NCBI GenBank assembly: GCA_039881145.1
Contig: JAYKKI010000088.1
Span: forward strand, 124,001 to 188,000
Length of the DNA: 64,000 bases
Origin: Druceiella hillmani
Taxonomy: Eukaryota; Arthropoda; Insecta; Lepidoptera; Hepialidae
Direction of reading: 5' to 3'
Every line of letters starts with the position of its first letter. Within the stretch, counting starts at the first letter, position 1. A model generated the notes under the pieces. The model made no database searches. It worked only from the letters and a program-made list of their open reading frames with translations, and was not told the DNA's origin. The position numbers and the translations under genes were made by a program. This document shows, piece after piece, positions 23,563 through 35,800 of this stretch.

Positions 23563-26339
23563 CAGTTAAAGAAGAATTATCTTGTTAGAAACAGAAGGCA
23601 AATTGTCGTGTCAAATTGACCGGTATCAAAAAATGAAGAAGATTAAAAACAAATACGATTATATAATAGCGGTAATAAATGAGATATTATGAAATATTAG
23701 TCTACCTATCAACTATTAAGAAATATTAATAATACAGATAATTTCTTTCTAGAAAAAACGCTATCTCCAGTTATCTCCCTCTTTGACCTGTCAATTCGTC
23801 CAATAAAAAATTACATGTGAGAGGTGTTCGATTATCGATGTCATCAGAATATCGATATCGAATGATGAAGCATCGAAGTTTTTACATCCTTAGTGATGAC
23901 GTAAATTATTGGGAACTCGATATAAAAAACAAAACACCGCATATCAGTTTGATTATCCTTCTGCTGTAGATTTATTGCTAATTTCTCTATGCATGCGAAT
24001 CTAGGTGGAGATCTTTAAACGTTCCCTTTCTTTTCTGAAACATATTCTTTTTCTAAACCCATCTCATACTAAAATAACAGTGCAATAAGCTGTTATCTCT
24101 AAATAGATGAGAAGTGCTAGAGCGTTCTGTTTCGTTATATCGCAGATTTTGTTTGTATGTATATATATTACATTTAATTTTTTACGTTCATTCAAAATTA
24201 GTTAATAGCGATATTTTGACTCATGACTAACAATCGTTGATGTCATCCCTCGATGCTTAGTAAAATACTTCCCTAGTTAATTGACTTACAGATTGCTGAA
24301 ATTATTTTTAATGGTCACTTTACTAAAAGTATCATTCAGATTAAAAAAATCGAGGTCAGATCACAGAACAGAGACAAAAATCAAATTATAATATTCAATT
24401 TTGCTTTGTTTTATAACATTATGTTAACTGCTCAGATTAAATCCCATTAAAACTGAATTTTGTTTTTAATTTCAATTTATTTTTTTAATCTGAGCATTTT
24501 AACATTTTAATATACAGGAGTTTAGCAAAAAATATTTTAAATTTTTGTAGTGAGCCTAAAATGGAATATAAAGGATATTTAGTGCGTTATAAAATATTGT
24601 TAACTAAAATAAAAAAATATACCCAATATATTAACATTTACCGCTTAAAAATATCCATATATTTTAATAGTTTCAAAATATTAATCTCGCTTCCACATTT
24701 TCATTATTATTAAAAGTCTTTTTTTAAAAGATTTATAAACCTCTAATGAAATGCTTAATTATATTTTGTTTTATTTTTAAATGATTGTTTATATTCTCTA
24801 TTTCATCCTATACGAAATAAAAAATATATACATATAAAACTTTTATTCAAAAATAGCTTTAGAACATATAAATTTAGTTTATATTAGCTCAGCAGCTTGC
24901 AAAATAAAATATTAAGTAATAAAAACAGACTCATAGGTATGTACAAACAACAATGTTTCTTTTCTGGTAAATATTGGCAACAAGAAGATATCCCTAGAAG
25001 CCGCTCGAGGACAAAGGTGTAATAAAATTGAAAGATGCTTTATAAACAGTTATATTAAAGCTACTACAGGTTTTCCTGCTTTGAAGAAATTATCCACCAT
25101 AATTTCGCTCTTAGGCGTCTATAAACAATAAGAAATACCACTAGATATTTTTTGAAACCGAACAATGTTTTAAGTGTTTAAAAAAGATAAACATTTGTAA
25201 TTAACATCATTTACTATAACTGAACTTTATAATAAGTATTATAAACTTCGATATGTATCATGCGTTATTTTATTGACACTCCGTTAGGGAGTAAATTTCT
25301 ATATAAATTTTCATTGAATTTGATTAATAATGGTGTAGAATTAAATAACATGAAAACCACATTACTCTGTAGTAAAGTTAGATGGTATGAAAAAGCTTTT
25401 GTATCGACAATCGATTATCACCACAGATCATGATTATCACTATCTAATAAACTATCTTCTAAAATTGAAAGTATTTTTTTTATGTAGGTAATAATGCGTA
25501 GACATTAGTATATGATCGGTGGTACACATTTCAAGAATTCTTTTGGCAAGACATATTTATCTCAAACTTATACAAAAAAATCGAAAGACTGACAATAGAA
25601 ATTGGTGACGAGTTATCAATAAGAGTCGTCACTCCCACAAAATGGAACTAATCTTTGTAATCATATTGTATATAACAGTTAAACAATAGAAAGTTCAAAC
25701 TTTCGTTTAAATTTTTTGAAAATATTACAATTTATACCTATATTTTTATTGATCTGCTATTGTTCATTTTGGAAATCTATCTAACTGGAACATATTTATA
25801 TTTTAATATTAATTTTAGTATTTCAGAAAACTTTAATACGTGTATTTTTACTTTTGACATAGAATCATTTATTTCTCTATGTCATTTAAACCATTTCTTT
25901 TTGGCATTAATTAGATAGAATTCATTTACAGAGTGCGATGCAACGAAAATAGCCACAGTTAGTGACAATAATTGCTTATTTGTCAAAATTTTCCGTATTA
26001 GTTTTGCCTGAAATGGAAATCCAATTTTGTTATGGTTAAACTTGTTTCTAGATTACTTTCAAATCAAGTCATTATACAGTAATGATATTCAAAATTATTT
26101 TTTTATCATATACATCACACGGTTTTATTAAGAATAGTAATAAGAAAAATTTTCGAATTTTTTTCTTGTAACTTTCATATTTATTACCTCAATTTTTACT
26201 TACCGATGTTCAATTGTAAAATAATGGATTTTTTATCAAAAAGTTATTTTGCAGGCGGTGAGGGATTTTAAACTTGTATTAGCTTTCTCTTCCAATAATG
26301 AACAATTTTATTGCTTGCAATAATTGTACAAGTCGAAAA
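23563..26339. other. Divergent intergenic region GLO1-RBM25
   Basis: AT-rich, no gene recognised. A cluster of ATCGAT-type motifs lies at 23,830-23,880. The promoters and any GLO1 5' exon should be here, but I cannot place them from sequence alone. Confidence 0.5.
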
Positions 26340-26732
26340 AGCAATATGGCCGTAAATATGGTGTCTGTCACGTTTGCTTGAGTTCGTCTGTAGTGATTGA
26401 AATATTTAACGTTTAACTCTATACATTTAATAAGTAAAACAACATTTAAGCCTAATGATAAATAAATTTGTTAATAACTCGTTATTAAAAGTAATTTACA
26501 CGTTTGATTAGTACGTACACGTAAGTATATTCGCGATATTGACGTCCGTTTATATTCGTTAGTTTTGTCATTAACTTGTAGCATCTTTAATTTTTTCGTC
26601 GAAAGTTTTCTTTATGTTTCTAATAAAAAGGTTTCATAATAGATATTTAAGAAAAAATAATGTGTTAAAAATAAAATATGTTAATTTCCGTTCATTAAAA
26701 AGTAATAATTTACATTCTTAATAATTTTTTAG
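26340..26732 (+). promoter_or_regulatory. RBM25: Probable RBM25 5' non-coding exon and first intron
   Basis: A consensus donor ACAC|GTAAGTAT at 26,521 and an acceptor TAATTTTTTAG at 26,721-26,732 frame a 212-bp intron just upstream of the start codon, suggesting a non-coding exon ending at 26,520. An AATATGGCCG motif at about 26,343 resembles a YY1/Pho-type site often found near start sites. All inferred. Confidence 0.4.
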
Positions 26733-26745
26733 TTAGAGCGGCAGG

Positions 26746-26832
26746 ATGTCTTTCCCGCCTCGGCCCCCGATGGTTCCTCCGGGAATGCCATACATGCCTC
26801 CAGGCATGGTTCCTATGCCCTTACCTCCGCAC
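26746..26832 (+). CDS. RBM25: RBM25 coding exon 1
   Basis: 29 codons, Pro/Met-rich; donor CCGCAC|GTAAGT, phase 0. The ATG context is CAGGATGT, and the protein start MSFPP matches RBM25. Confidence 0.9.
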
Positions 26833-29800
26833 GTAAGTACACCATAATTTAAACAAATTCCTCATAAACGAAAAATAGTTTTGTCGTTTGCCATTAGGTC
26901 AAACCAGGAGTCCAATTGTTTTTTCATTCTAATACCAATGTACAGCTATCTAGGCCTACTAGCATATTATTGGTTCATTATTCGACAAGAAATATATTAC
27001 TTTAGCATTAAAATTTATTCGTAAAACTATGTTAACAGTTGAGACGAGTAAATTTTTCGTATCATCATTGGCTTAGTCTCTTTTTATTTGTAGGCAGGAA
27101 AAAATATTTGAAGATTTATAAACTTATTTTAATCTGTGGAAAGTTTTAAATATGGAATATGAATATATTATATTAATTAAATAAGTATCAAGACAGATGT
27201 TAAAAGTATCATATAAAGTTTCGATTTAATGTTCATTATGAGTAAATTTTTTAAACTTTTTCACAGTTGAAGTTGGAAGTGGAAACTTTAAATTTAGTTT
27301 AGTGTTAAAGCGTTTTAACCAATTTATATCTCATTAGTTAACATTGAAACATATTTATACAGAAATGTTACCGATAAGTTTTTGAAGACTAGTTTTGTCA
27401 TAATTTCAAGTAAATACCAAAACCCCCGCTTTAGAAAATATCTATCTATAATTTTTATTACACCTGTGAAAGATATAGAAAAAATATATTTATATAGTAA
27501 ATAATAATATTAAAAATAATACCTTTCTTCAAGTGTTTAAACTTTATTATGTAACCCAAGTGTATACAAAACCATCATAATATGAATTCTACTCTCACTT
27601 AATGGGTTTTATTTTTCAATCTGTTGATTTACATTTTTACCCAACTACTGTGAAGTAGAGGCGCGCTAAATGTATCAGTAAAAAGAAAAGAGTGATATAA
27701 ATCATTTAATTGGAAAGATATAGCACTCATTTATAACTTTAGCTCAGTACTCCGAGTTATTAACAAAATTATTTATTGCGCATACATTGAACAATGGTCA
27801 TACAATGTGGTGATAAAAAGTAATGACTGAACCACAGAACGACTGAATATTACGCACTATTGTTTGAAAATAAAAATAAATTCTACAAAAGTTTATACCT
27901 GATTTTACAGGTTTAGGATTTAGGACGAACCTAGATTCAAACTATACATAAATTATCTTTAATGACAATTAAATAAATTGGAATAGATTAGTGTATTTAC
28001 ACACATTTAAATTAGAATTTTGAAATGAAACAAAAAGAGTGTTTACGCAAATATTTTTAGTGAACTAGAGTATACTTTATCTCTATCGATCTAAAGTATA
28101 CTTTATCACAGCATTCACATTGAATCGTGAGTAGCTACTTCGTCTACTATTTCTATTCTTTAACTTCATTTGTATATAACGGTTCCACTTTGTCAATCGT
28201 TCTCTGCCCTTATACGTAAAACGACTGAGACACCTTATTATACTTTTTCGTATCTTGAATATTACATTTTCTTCGACTTCATATTCTCATCGAATATTTT
28301 CATTTTTAATATTTCACATCGCTTTCAGTGGTATCGTTTTACTCGTGTTTCACTTGATACTGACTTCTGTTATAGGATTTTAATCTTTAGTGCTTTTGTT
28401 ATGCACTACATTTTCCACTAGATGCTCCGCAATGTCCTTGACTACTTTGGCTATAGTGATAGCAAGAGAGGTGAAAAAGCTCTTGGTGATCAGTATAGAG
28501 CCATTTGCATATTTGACCAAACAGTTCAATCGTTTTTTAGCTCTTTCATGTAATGTCAAAAAATATACTTTTCTATCTATCTTCACGATGCGATGAGTGA
28601 ATGAAGTAATTTCTTTGGTGAAACGATTAAAAGACGCCGATCACTCCCGAGCTAGTGATATACTGATACATTTTGATTTCAAGTGAGTGAGTGATAGATA
28701 TGATCATAACATATGAGCTTTATTTTTATATCTCACTCATGAGTTACACATTTCTACTTTGAAGCCAAAAAAGAGGGCTATGAGACCAGAAGTGTATATA
28801 TATATGTGTGTATTAACTCCTAAAATACTAGATCAGTTTTGATAGACAAGGTATTATTAGATTTGTCTTAATTGTAAAGGTAATATGGGCTATAGAAATT
28901 TTTGTTTTTTTCCAAAATTGAGGTCTTTAATGATATTAATTTAATTATATTACTAAATTATCTACTCTATTACCAAGTTGTTAATGCCTGCAACCATGTT
29001 AATTCCCGTATTGACAAACTTACACCTACGTGAGTTTTATAAGTAATAGATAGTATCTACTTATGTTTATAATGCTGGCTGTATTGAATGAATAAGTTAT
29101 TCTAGCCTTTTTAGGTCATAAAGTTCATTTGAAGTAGTTTTGTTAAATGTTTTTATGAAAGATTTTTTTGTATTACTTTTTTATAAAGGTGTCTTGGTTA
29201 TTTAACAAGAAATCAACGAGTAAAAAATAGTAAATGATTCTAAAAATGAGAAATTGAAATAAGAGATCTTGAATAAATTAATGATTATGTCCTGACAGAT
29301 GAATTCAAATACATTGCTAAATAAGCCAATTACAACATTCTATGAGATTAGATCAGTAATGGGGTTGTCAAGTTTTTAAAACCTTTTAATCTTGCACTAA
29401 GACTGTCAAAATATATCTGGCCATGTTCGATAGATGCATAGACCCATAATTAAAAAAAACAAGAAATCTATTGCCAAAGATAAATTTTAATGGTTTATAA
29501 TAATCCATAATCTCAATGGAGAGAACGAATGCCATATAATAAAAGATAATCCATAAAATTGAGTTTCCTGAAATCGATGAATGTATCTATTTTCATCAAG
29601 TCTAACCTAGAATAATTTAGTTAGTTGATGGGCAACTGTAGTTTTTTTTTTAAATTAAATAGTGTAGTTTCGCAGAAGTGAATGTAGAACTGAAATTCTT
29701 CTTTTTGAAGTCTAAGAGAATACTAGAAAGAAACTTGTTTTTGAAACAGCTGTCAAAATTAAATTTTTTTTTATAATTTTTCAGTTTTTTCATGTTTATT

Positions 29801-32800
29801 ATTTTTGTCAATTTTGCTTTTATAAAAAATATTAGGGGTACACTGGCATTTATTTATTATTCTTCACAATTCCTACTGTTTACTGCAATGTTTTCTAAAC
29901 ATTCGGTCATTATTAACCTTTAACATTCCAATAATGCTTGTTATTCACCTCTGATGAAGTTAACAAAGATTGTTTTGCATGCCTTAAAGTTCAATTCATA
30001 ATATGCCAACAATAAGTTGAAGTTCCCGATCGATAGTTATGCTAAGAATCAGAATGAACACTGATTTTCATTAATGTTACCATTATGTGATATATCATAA
30101 TCAATATGAACCCCTAAAAGATAATACTAAAAGCTGAATTATTTTAATGAAATTCTGTAAAAAAAGACAAATAATTTACTCAAGTAGAGATAGTGCCATA
30201 AAGACCACTACATTTTCGAGAGTATATTAAGGAAAACAATTTTGTAAGTATTTTTTAACTGCAACTTTTTTTATAATGGTGTAACACTTTTCATTTATAT
30301 ATGTCAATGTGACAGGAGAATTTGTTCAATTGTGTGTTTTGTTTAGACATCATGAATGTTTAGTTTCTTTTAAACTTTTCACAAATATTTTAATTTTATC
30401 AGCCTCTTATGGTTTATGTATGTACTGCATACGCAATCTGATAATCTAATTATTATTAATAAGTTTATTCAAGGATAAGGTATAACTTTTGACAAAACAA
30501 TGTATAACTTTTGTGTTCAATATATAATAATATATACTTCAAATTCCAAAGTAATTCAAAAAGACTGCAATATAATTGGCTACATTGTCGGTGCAGTGCA
30601 CTTTTTATTGCCAATTATTTCATTTGTTTAAGCTGCGTGTTAATTATTAAAATGTTTTTATTATGGTTAACTAGATTTCCTATTATGGTTCCATACCTCA
30701 AAAGGAAAAATGGAACCGTTATGAGATCACTCTGTTTGTCACAGTCATTTTTCGCAGAAAGCGCTTTATGAAATTTGACATAGTAATAAAACATATTAAC
30801 TTTTGGTATGATTTGCTAATCTCAGTAGCTAGACTCAAAAATATTTATACAGAAATTTTAGAAAGGGAAATTTAATTACTCGAAAAAACAATATTATTTG
30901 AAAGGGTCCTCAAAAATACTGTTTTTTAATTATAGGTAATATATGAAAAATATGCAAGGAAATATGTCCACCTTATTCCCAAAACTAAACTTAAAATTAT
31001 GAAAAAAAAATTAGGTCTTTAAAAAACAGCGCAAAGGTTATAGGAAAACTATAGCAAATATCCTAGATCTTATAATTTTTTGAAATATGCACCGTGATTT
31101 AGTGCCAATGAAAGATATAGGAGGCAGAAATAGTTTATTAGAAATACTATGTAATCTTAAATGTTTACAAGTGCCTAAAAGTGCACCGAAACTTTATAGT
31201 GCAAGTTCCACTCGTACTTGACAAGTTTTTTTTATTATGTTCTTATTATATCATTGAAAATATATCATAATGCGTAATAATCTTAGATGCGTGAGGCTGT
31301 TACATGTTTAACACATGATTAGTGGTTTATTGCCACATAACTTCTAATTTCTATGCCTTTAATGTGGGTTGTGACAACATTTATTCAACTGGTTTGTAGA
31401 ATATATTATTTACTTTGATGTCATACTTTGCTCTACTTTAATTTGATTAAAGACTGTAAAATTCCTCTGTGAAGCAGTAATTGATACTTTATAAGTGGTT
31501 TTTTAATAATTCATTGAGTTTTATTATTTTTTTAAGTTATCCAATCAACTTAACACGAGGTAACTGCAAATGGAAAGACCAACACACATTTTGCCTTTGA
31601 AATAAAGTCTAACTCACTGTTAGTTTCTCTATGCCACAAGTGACTTACAAAATGAACTCTATGTTCTAATAATTTTTTGACAGTTGTAATTTTTGATATA
31701 AAGTCTAGCTCACTGTTAGTTTCTCTATGCCGCAAGTGACTTACAAAATGAACTCTATGTTCTAATAATTTTTTGACAGTTGTAATTTTTTGACATTGAC
31801 AATTGTATGATTCTATATTTTAATAATTTTTTTTCTTTTTCTTTATATCAAAGCTACTTACGTTTTTCTGTATGTGTATTTTCCTTCATTTGAAATATAA
31901 AAGGTAATCTGTATTTGTTCTGATAAATTTGATAGTTTGTCAGTTCTTAAAAACATTTATTAATGTCATATTAAAGTGGAAAACTTTAGAAGTACTATTT
32001 AATTCTTATATGAAATGTAGGTTTCCTCAATCATAACTAATATACCCAAATGATTTTAAGGATTTTTGTATTACATAGGTATTTTCCCGCCTGTGATTTC
32101 TAGTGATTCAATTACTCGAGTGTCAAAATGACTCCTAAAGTTTGATGGACAAATTAAATAATTGACCAACTGGTAATTGATAATTGAGTAAAATTTGGTA
32201 TGATTTGCTATATCCAATGCATAATATCTTTTGGTTAATGGTTTATTCTTTTATGATAGTGCATGTTGAACAAACTTAAGAAGAATTCCAAAAGAAATAT
32301 TTAAAATTCATTGTCATAATTAGATTAACAAGCAACTGATTTTTACAGTATAGTTGGAAGACATTTCGATTGAATGTATTGTATTACAAAATACTTTTAT
32401 ATCGGTTTGCACAAAAGAAATGTCATTACTGTATTGTATTAAAGAAAATATCCTTATATTTGTCTTTCTATGTAAGTACCGTCAAAGGTCATGATTAGTA
32501 AGTGACGCATGGCTTATAGTTTTTTAGCCATCCCCTCAAATGCTCAAATGCCATTTAACACCATGTCCTCATTTTCAGATGATGACTCTCCCACCAGGAG
32601 TGGCCCCCCCATCATACCACGCGCCTCCACGGCCAGGTGCACCTCTATTGCCTCCGCCAGCCGTCTCCAAGCCTCCAGTGTTGACAAATACATCGACAAC
32701 GACACCAGTGAGCAACGGGCAGGCGGCCATCACCAAGAAGGGCGAGCTAGGGGAGGGTCCCCCTGTCACTGTGTTTGTGGGTAAGTCCAGAACTTTTTCA

Positions 32801-35800
32801 TATGGATGAAGATGTAATGTGGTGATTAGTGTGTTAGTTTAGTTAGTGATTACAGAAATATGCAATTTTTTAATAATAAGAAACATTTATTTCTCCAGGC
32901 AACATAACACCTCGAGCGCCCGATGCGATGATTCGCTACATCTTAACAGCTTGCGGTCCCGTGCTCAACTGGAAGCGTGTCTCCGCATTTGGTTTCTGTG
33001 AGTTCGCTTCACCGGAGGCGGGGCTTAGATGCGTGAGGCTGTTACATGACAGGGAAATAGGTGACAAAAAACTTGTGGCCAGGGTGGATGCTAAGACCAA
33101 GACGTTGCTTGATAAATATAAAAGTAAGTGGATTTTTGTATTTATTTGTTAAGTCTTGTATGTAAAGTTACAAAATTTTTTGTTGCTTGCCTTTTTGGTT
33201 TCCCTTTATCAACTAGAGGTTTGATGATCATTTTTTACCTGGATGAAATAAAAATAATCGTTCAGGGGACAATCCTTGAAAATATTTCATCATATTTTTA
33301 AGTCTAAACTGCAGATTTAAGGACGATTATGGAACTCATCGAAGGATGTTAGCTCATGAAGAAGCACATGGGAATATTGGCATTCATTGATGAGGTCGTA
33401 AACTATAGTCAGGTTGTATAAATTCCTATTCATTCTATGGTACACTTTAGGAATAAGAAAAAATGGAAGTGTAACATCCAGAGTGTTTCGTCTTCGGGAA
33501 ATCTTGCTGCTCAAATGTCCCCAGAAGGATGTTAAATCGTGGATGTTCATCAAGCGTTTTAGAAGGTTCCTTAAAAATTTACTTCATATGACTTTAGAGC
33601 AAAGTAAGTTAGAAATCAACTCAGTTATTTGGAGTTCACCGAAATTAAATACAATCTGATGGTTGAATATTTCCAAAGAACTTCCTACGATATTTGAATA
33701 GGAGACGATATGGTTATTTCCGTTTCCTATTTACTTGTGGATTACTCCTTCCTTGCTGCTGAGAAGGGAAATATTATTGATAAATTTGATTTTTCAATTG
33801 TTAAATGGAAAAATTTCTCGTCACATTATGGTAGAAAGGCTCTAGCTATTCATACCTTATCATTTCTTGCGTTTGCGTAGTCTTCACTTTTTAGCAAAGC
33901 ATTCTTCAGAATTTCCCATTTTTCCACGGGTATAGTCAATTGCTCAACCACTTGATCATGGTTTCATTGGAGTGTGGTTCGTTTGTGTTGAATGGGAATC
34001 AACTTCTTAAAGTGTGTCATCATTATGTATTGTAGTCTTATTAAATGACACCGACGAGAATTAGCTACAGAAACAATAAATTTTTTAAACAAGCTGGTAT
34101 TTTTTTGAATATATGAAATAAAACAATTCAGTGATTGACAATAAGGAAAGAGCAAAAAATAAAATTATATTTGTTAATAAAATAATTAATATTTGTTAAC
34201 TATAATACGATAGAAAAAAGTTATCTGCATTAACGCATATATATATATAGAATATATAACTTTATATACATATTATTTATTGTGCGTTATTATTTTTAAT
34301 TTTTATTAATATATTTTATATATTTTCGATATATTATTATATCCCCAATAGAATCACCGAAAACAAATGTTTTGACAACAGCAAAACAAACAAAAACAGG
34401 TTAACAGTTTATTTTTTATTAATTTAGACAATGGCCACAAATTAAAAAAAGCAATCGGAATTTATTATTTTTTGTAACTGTTTTGAAAAGTTATTATTTA
34501 TTGTGCGTTATTATTTTAAATTTTTATTAATATATTTTATATATTTTCGATATATTAAAGATACAAGGGGATATATTAATATATATTTTACTGTTGTCAA
34601 AACGTTTGTTTTCGGTGATTCTATTTGGACTGTTAGGTTCGTAGATTAGTAAATTATATTTGTGAAATTAAACGTTTAGCAGATTATTTTTTTCATTAAG
34701 AGTGTAATTTTTATTCTTATATTCTTGGGTTAAGTATGGACTGTGTGGACTTTTTCTGACCTCCTTTAGGAACTGTTGTTTTTACCATGAATCTGATCTG
34801 AGTACTGATATGGACACAAAATGATAAATATCTAGCTACAACTTCTGTAGCTCGTTATAGGGCTTTCGAGTTCAGTGCATTGTCAGCTGTTCAGCTATTG
34901 GCACACACAGTCGTTTTGAAAAAAAATTTTTAATCAGCTGCATTTTTTTACATCCTTGTATTTTCATGAATGAACATCCTAGCAGTATATAAAAAAAAAC
35001 ATTTTATTCTCCAAATGACATTGCTTTTCTTCATTTACCCAGCGGAACAGCGCGACAAGCTAAGTGCAGGTGGTGGCGCAGAAGATAAATCTGGTGGCAC
35101 TCCTCCTCCTGAGGATTACATGGATGATAAACAGCGCTTACTGGACGAGAATACTCTGAAACGGATTGAACAGCTTATAGCAGAGTATCAGGACGATATG
35201 AAGAACTACGAGGCTATACAGAAAGGTTTGATTTTGTTTTGTTTACATTGAAATAGTGATGATTTTTTTAATGGCAGTGGCTGCATATCTTTTTTTATGC
35301 GATTAATGTTATTATGATTGGAATGTATTGCAGGTTAATGTTATAGAAGAATCAGCGACCATTCAGTCTTTCCGACATCCTCAGTGCGTTGCAGTTCTAG
35401 TTATTTGCAATTGCTGAAATTATCGAAGGCTTAGGAATGAAGACTTCCTGTAACTCACTATCTAGTTTGAAAATATCTAGAGAAAAATTTAATATCACAA
35501 TTTCAACAGATTTAGCGTATACATTTTTTGATACAGATTTGAACCGCGCAGTTAGTATAGCGCCATCTACCGAAAAATATTAAAAATATTTTATACTTAA
35601 AAATAATTTTATTTATAAAAAATAAGCTTAGCAATTTATATTTAAATTTCAATGACCACAACAATGGCTCGTTGGTCTAGGTGTATGATTTTCACTAAGG
35701 CTGCAGGAGGTCCGAGCTCAAATCCGGGACGAGCCCAACTGTATTTATGTAACGCTTTTAGCATTTTAATGTTTTAAGGCAGTTTAATACAATACGCTGA

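Larger units (their letters stand above)
26833..32578. other. RBM25 intron 1 (5.7 kb)
   Basis: AT-rich. Contains an unidentified minus-strand open frame (28,380-28,586), a lepidopteran-repeat fragment near 30,683, the 25-nt exon-3 echo (31,282-31,306) and a 96-bp tandem duplication (31,590-31,795). Confidence 0.6.
33124..35042. other. RBM25 intron 3 (1.9 kb)
   Basis: Contains a possible LINE C-terminal remnant on the minus strand (33,310-33,560), dispersed-repeat copy B (34,075-34,790) and an inverted repeat (34,348-34,624). Confidence 0.55.

Noticed and set aside
32509..32784. 91-codon frame in another phase over RBM25 exon 2
   Set aside because: The frame giving MMTLPPGVAPP and VFVGN joins in phase to exons 1 and 3; this frame does not.
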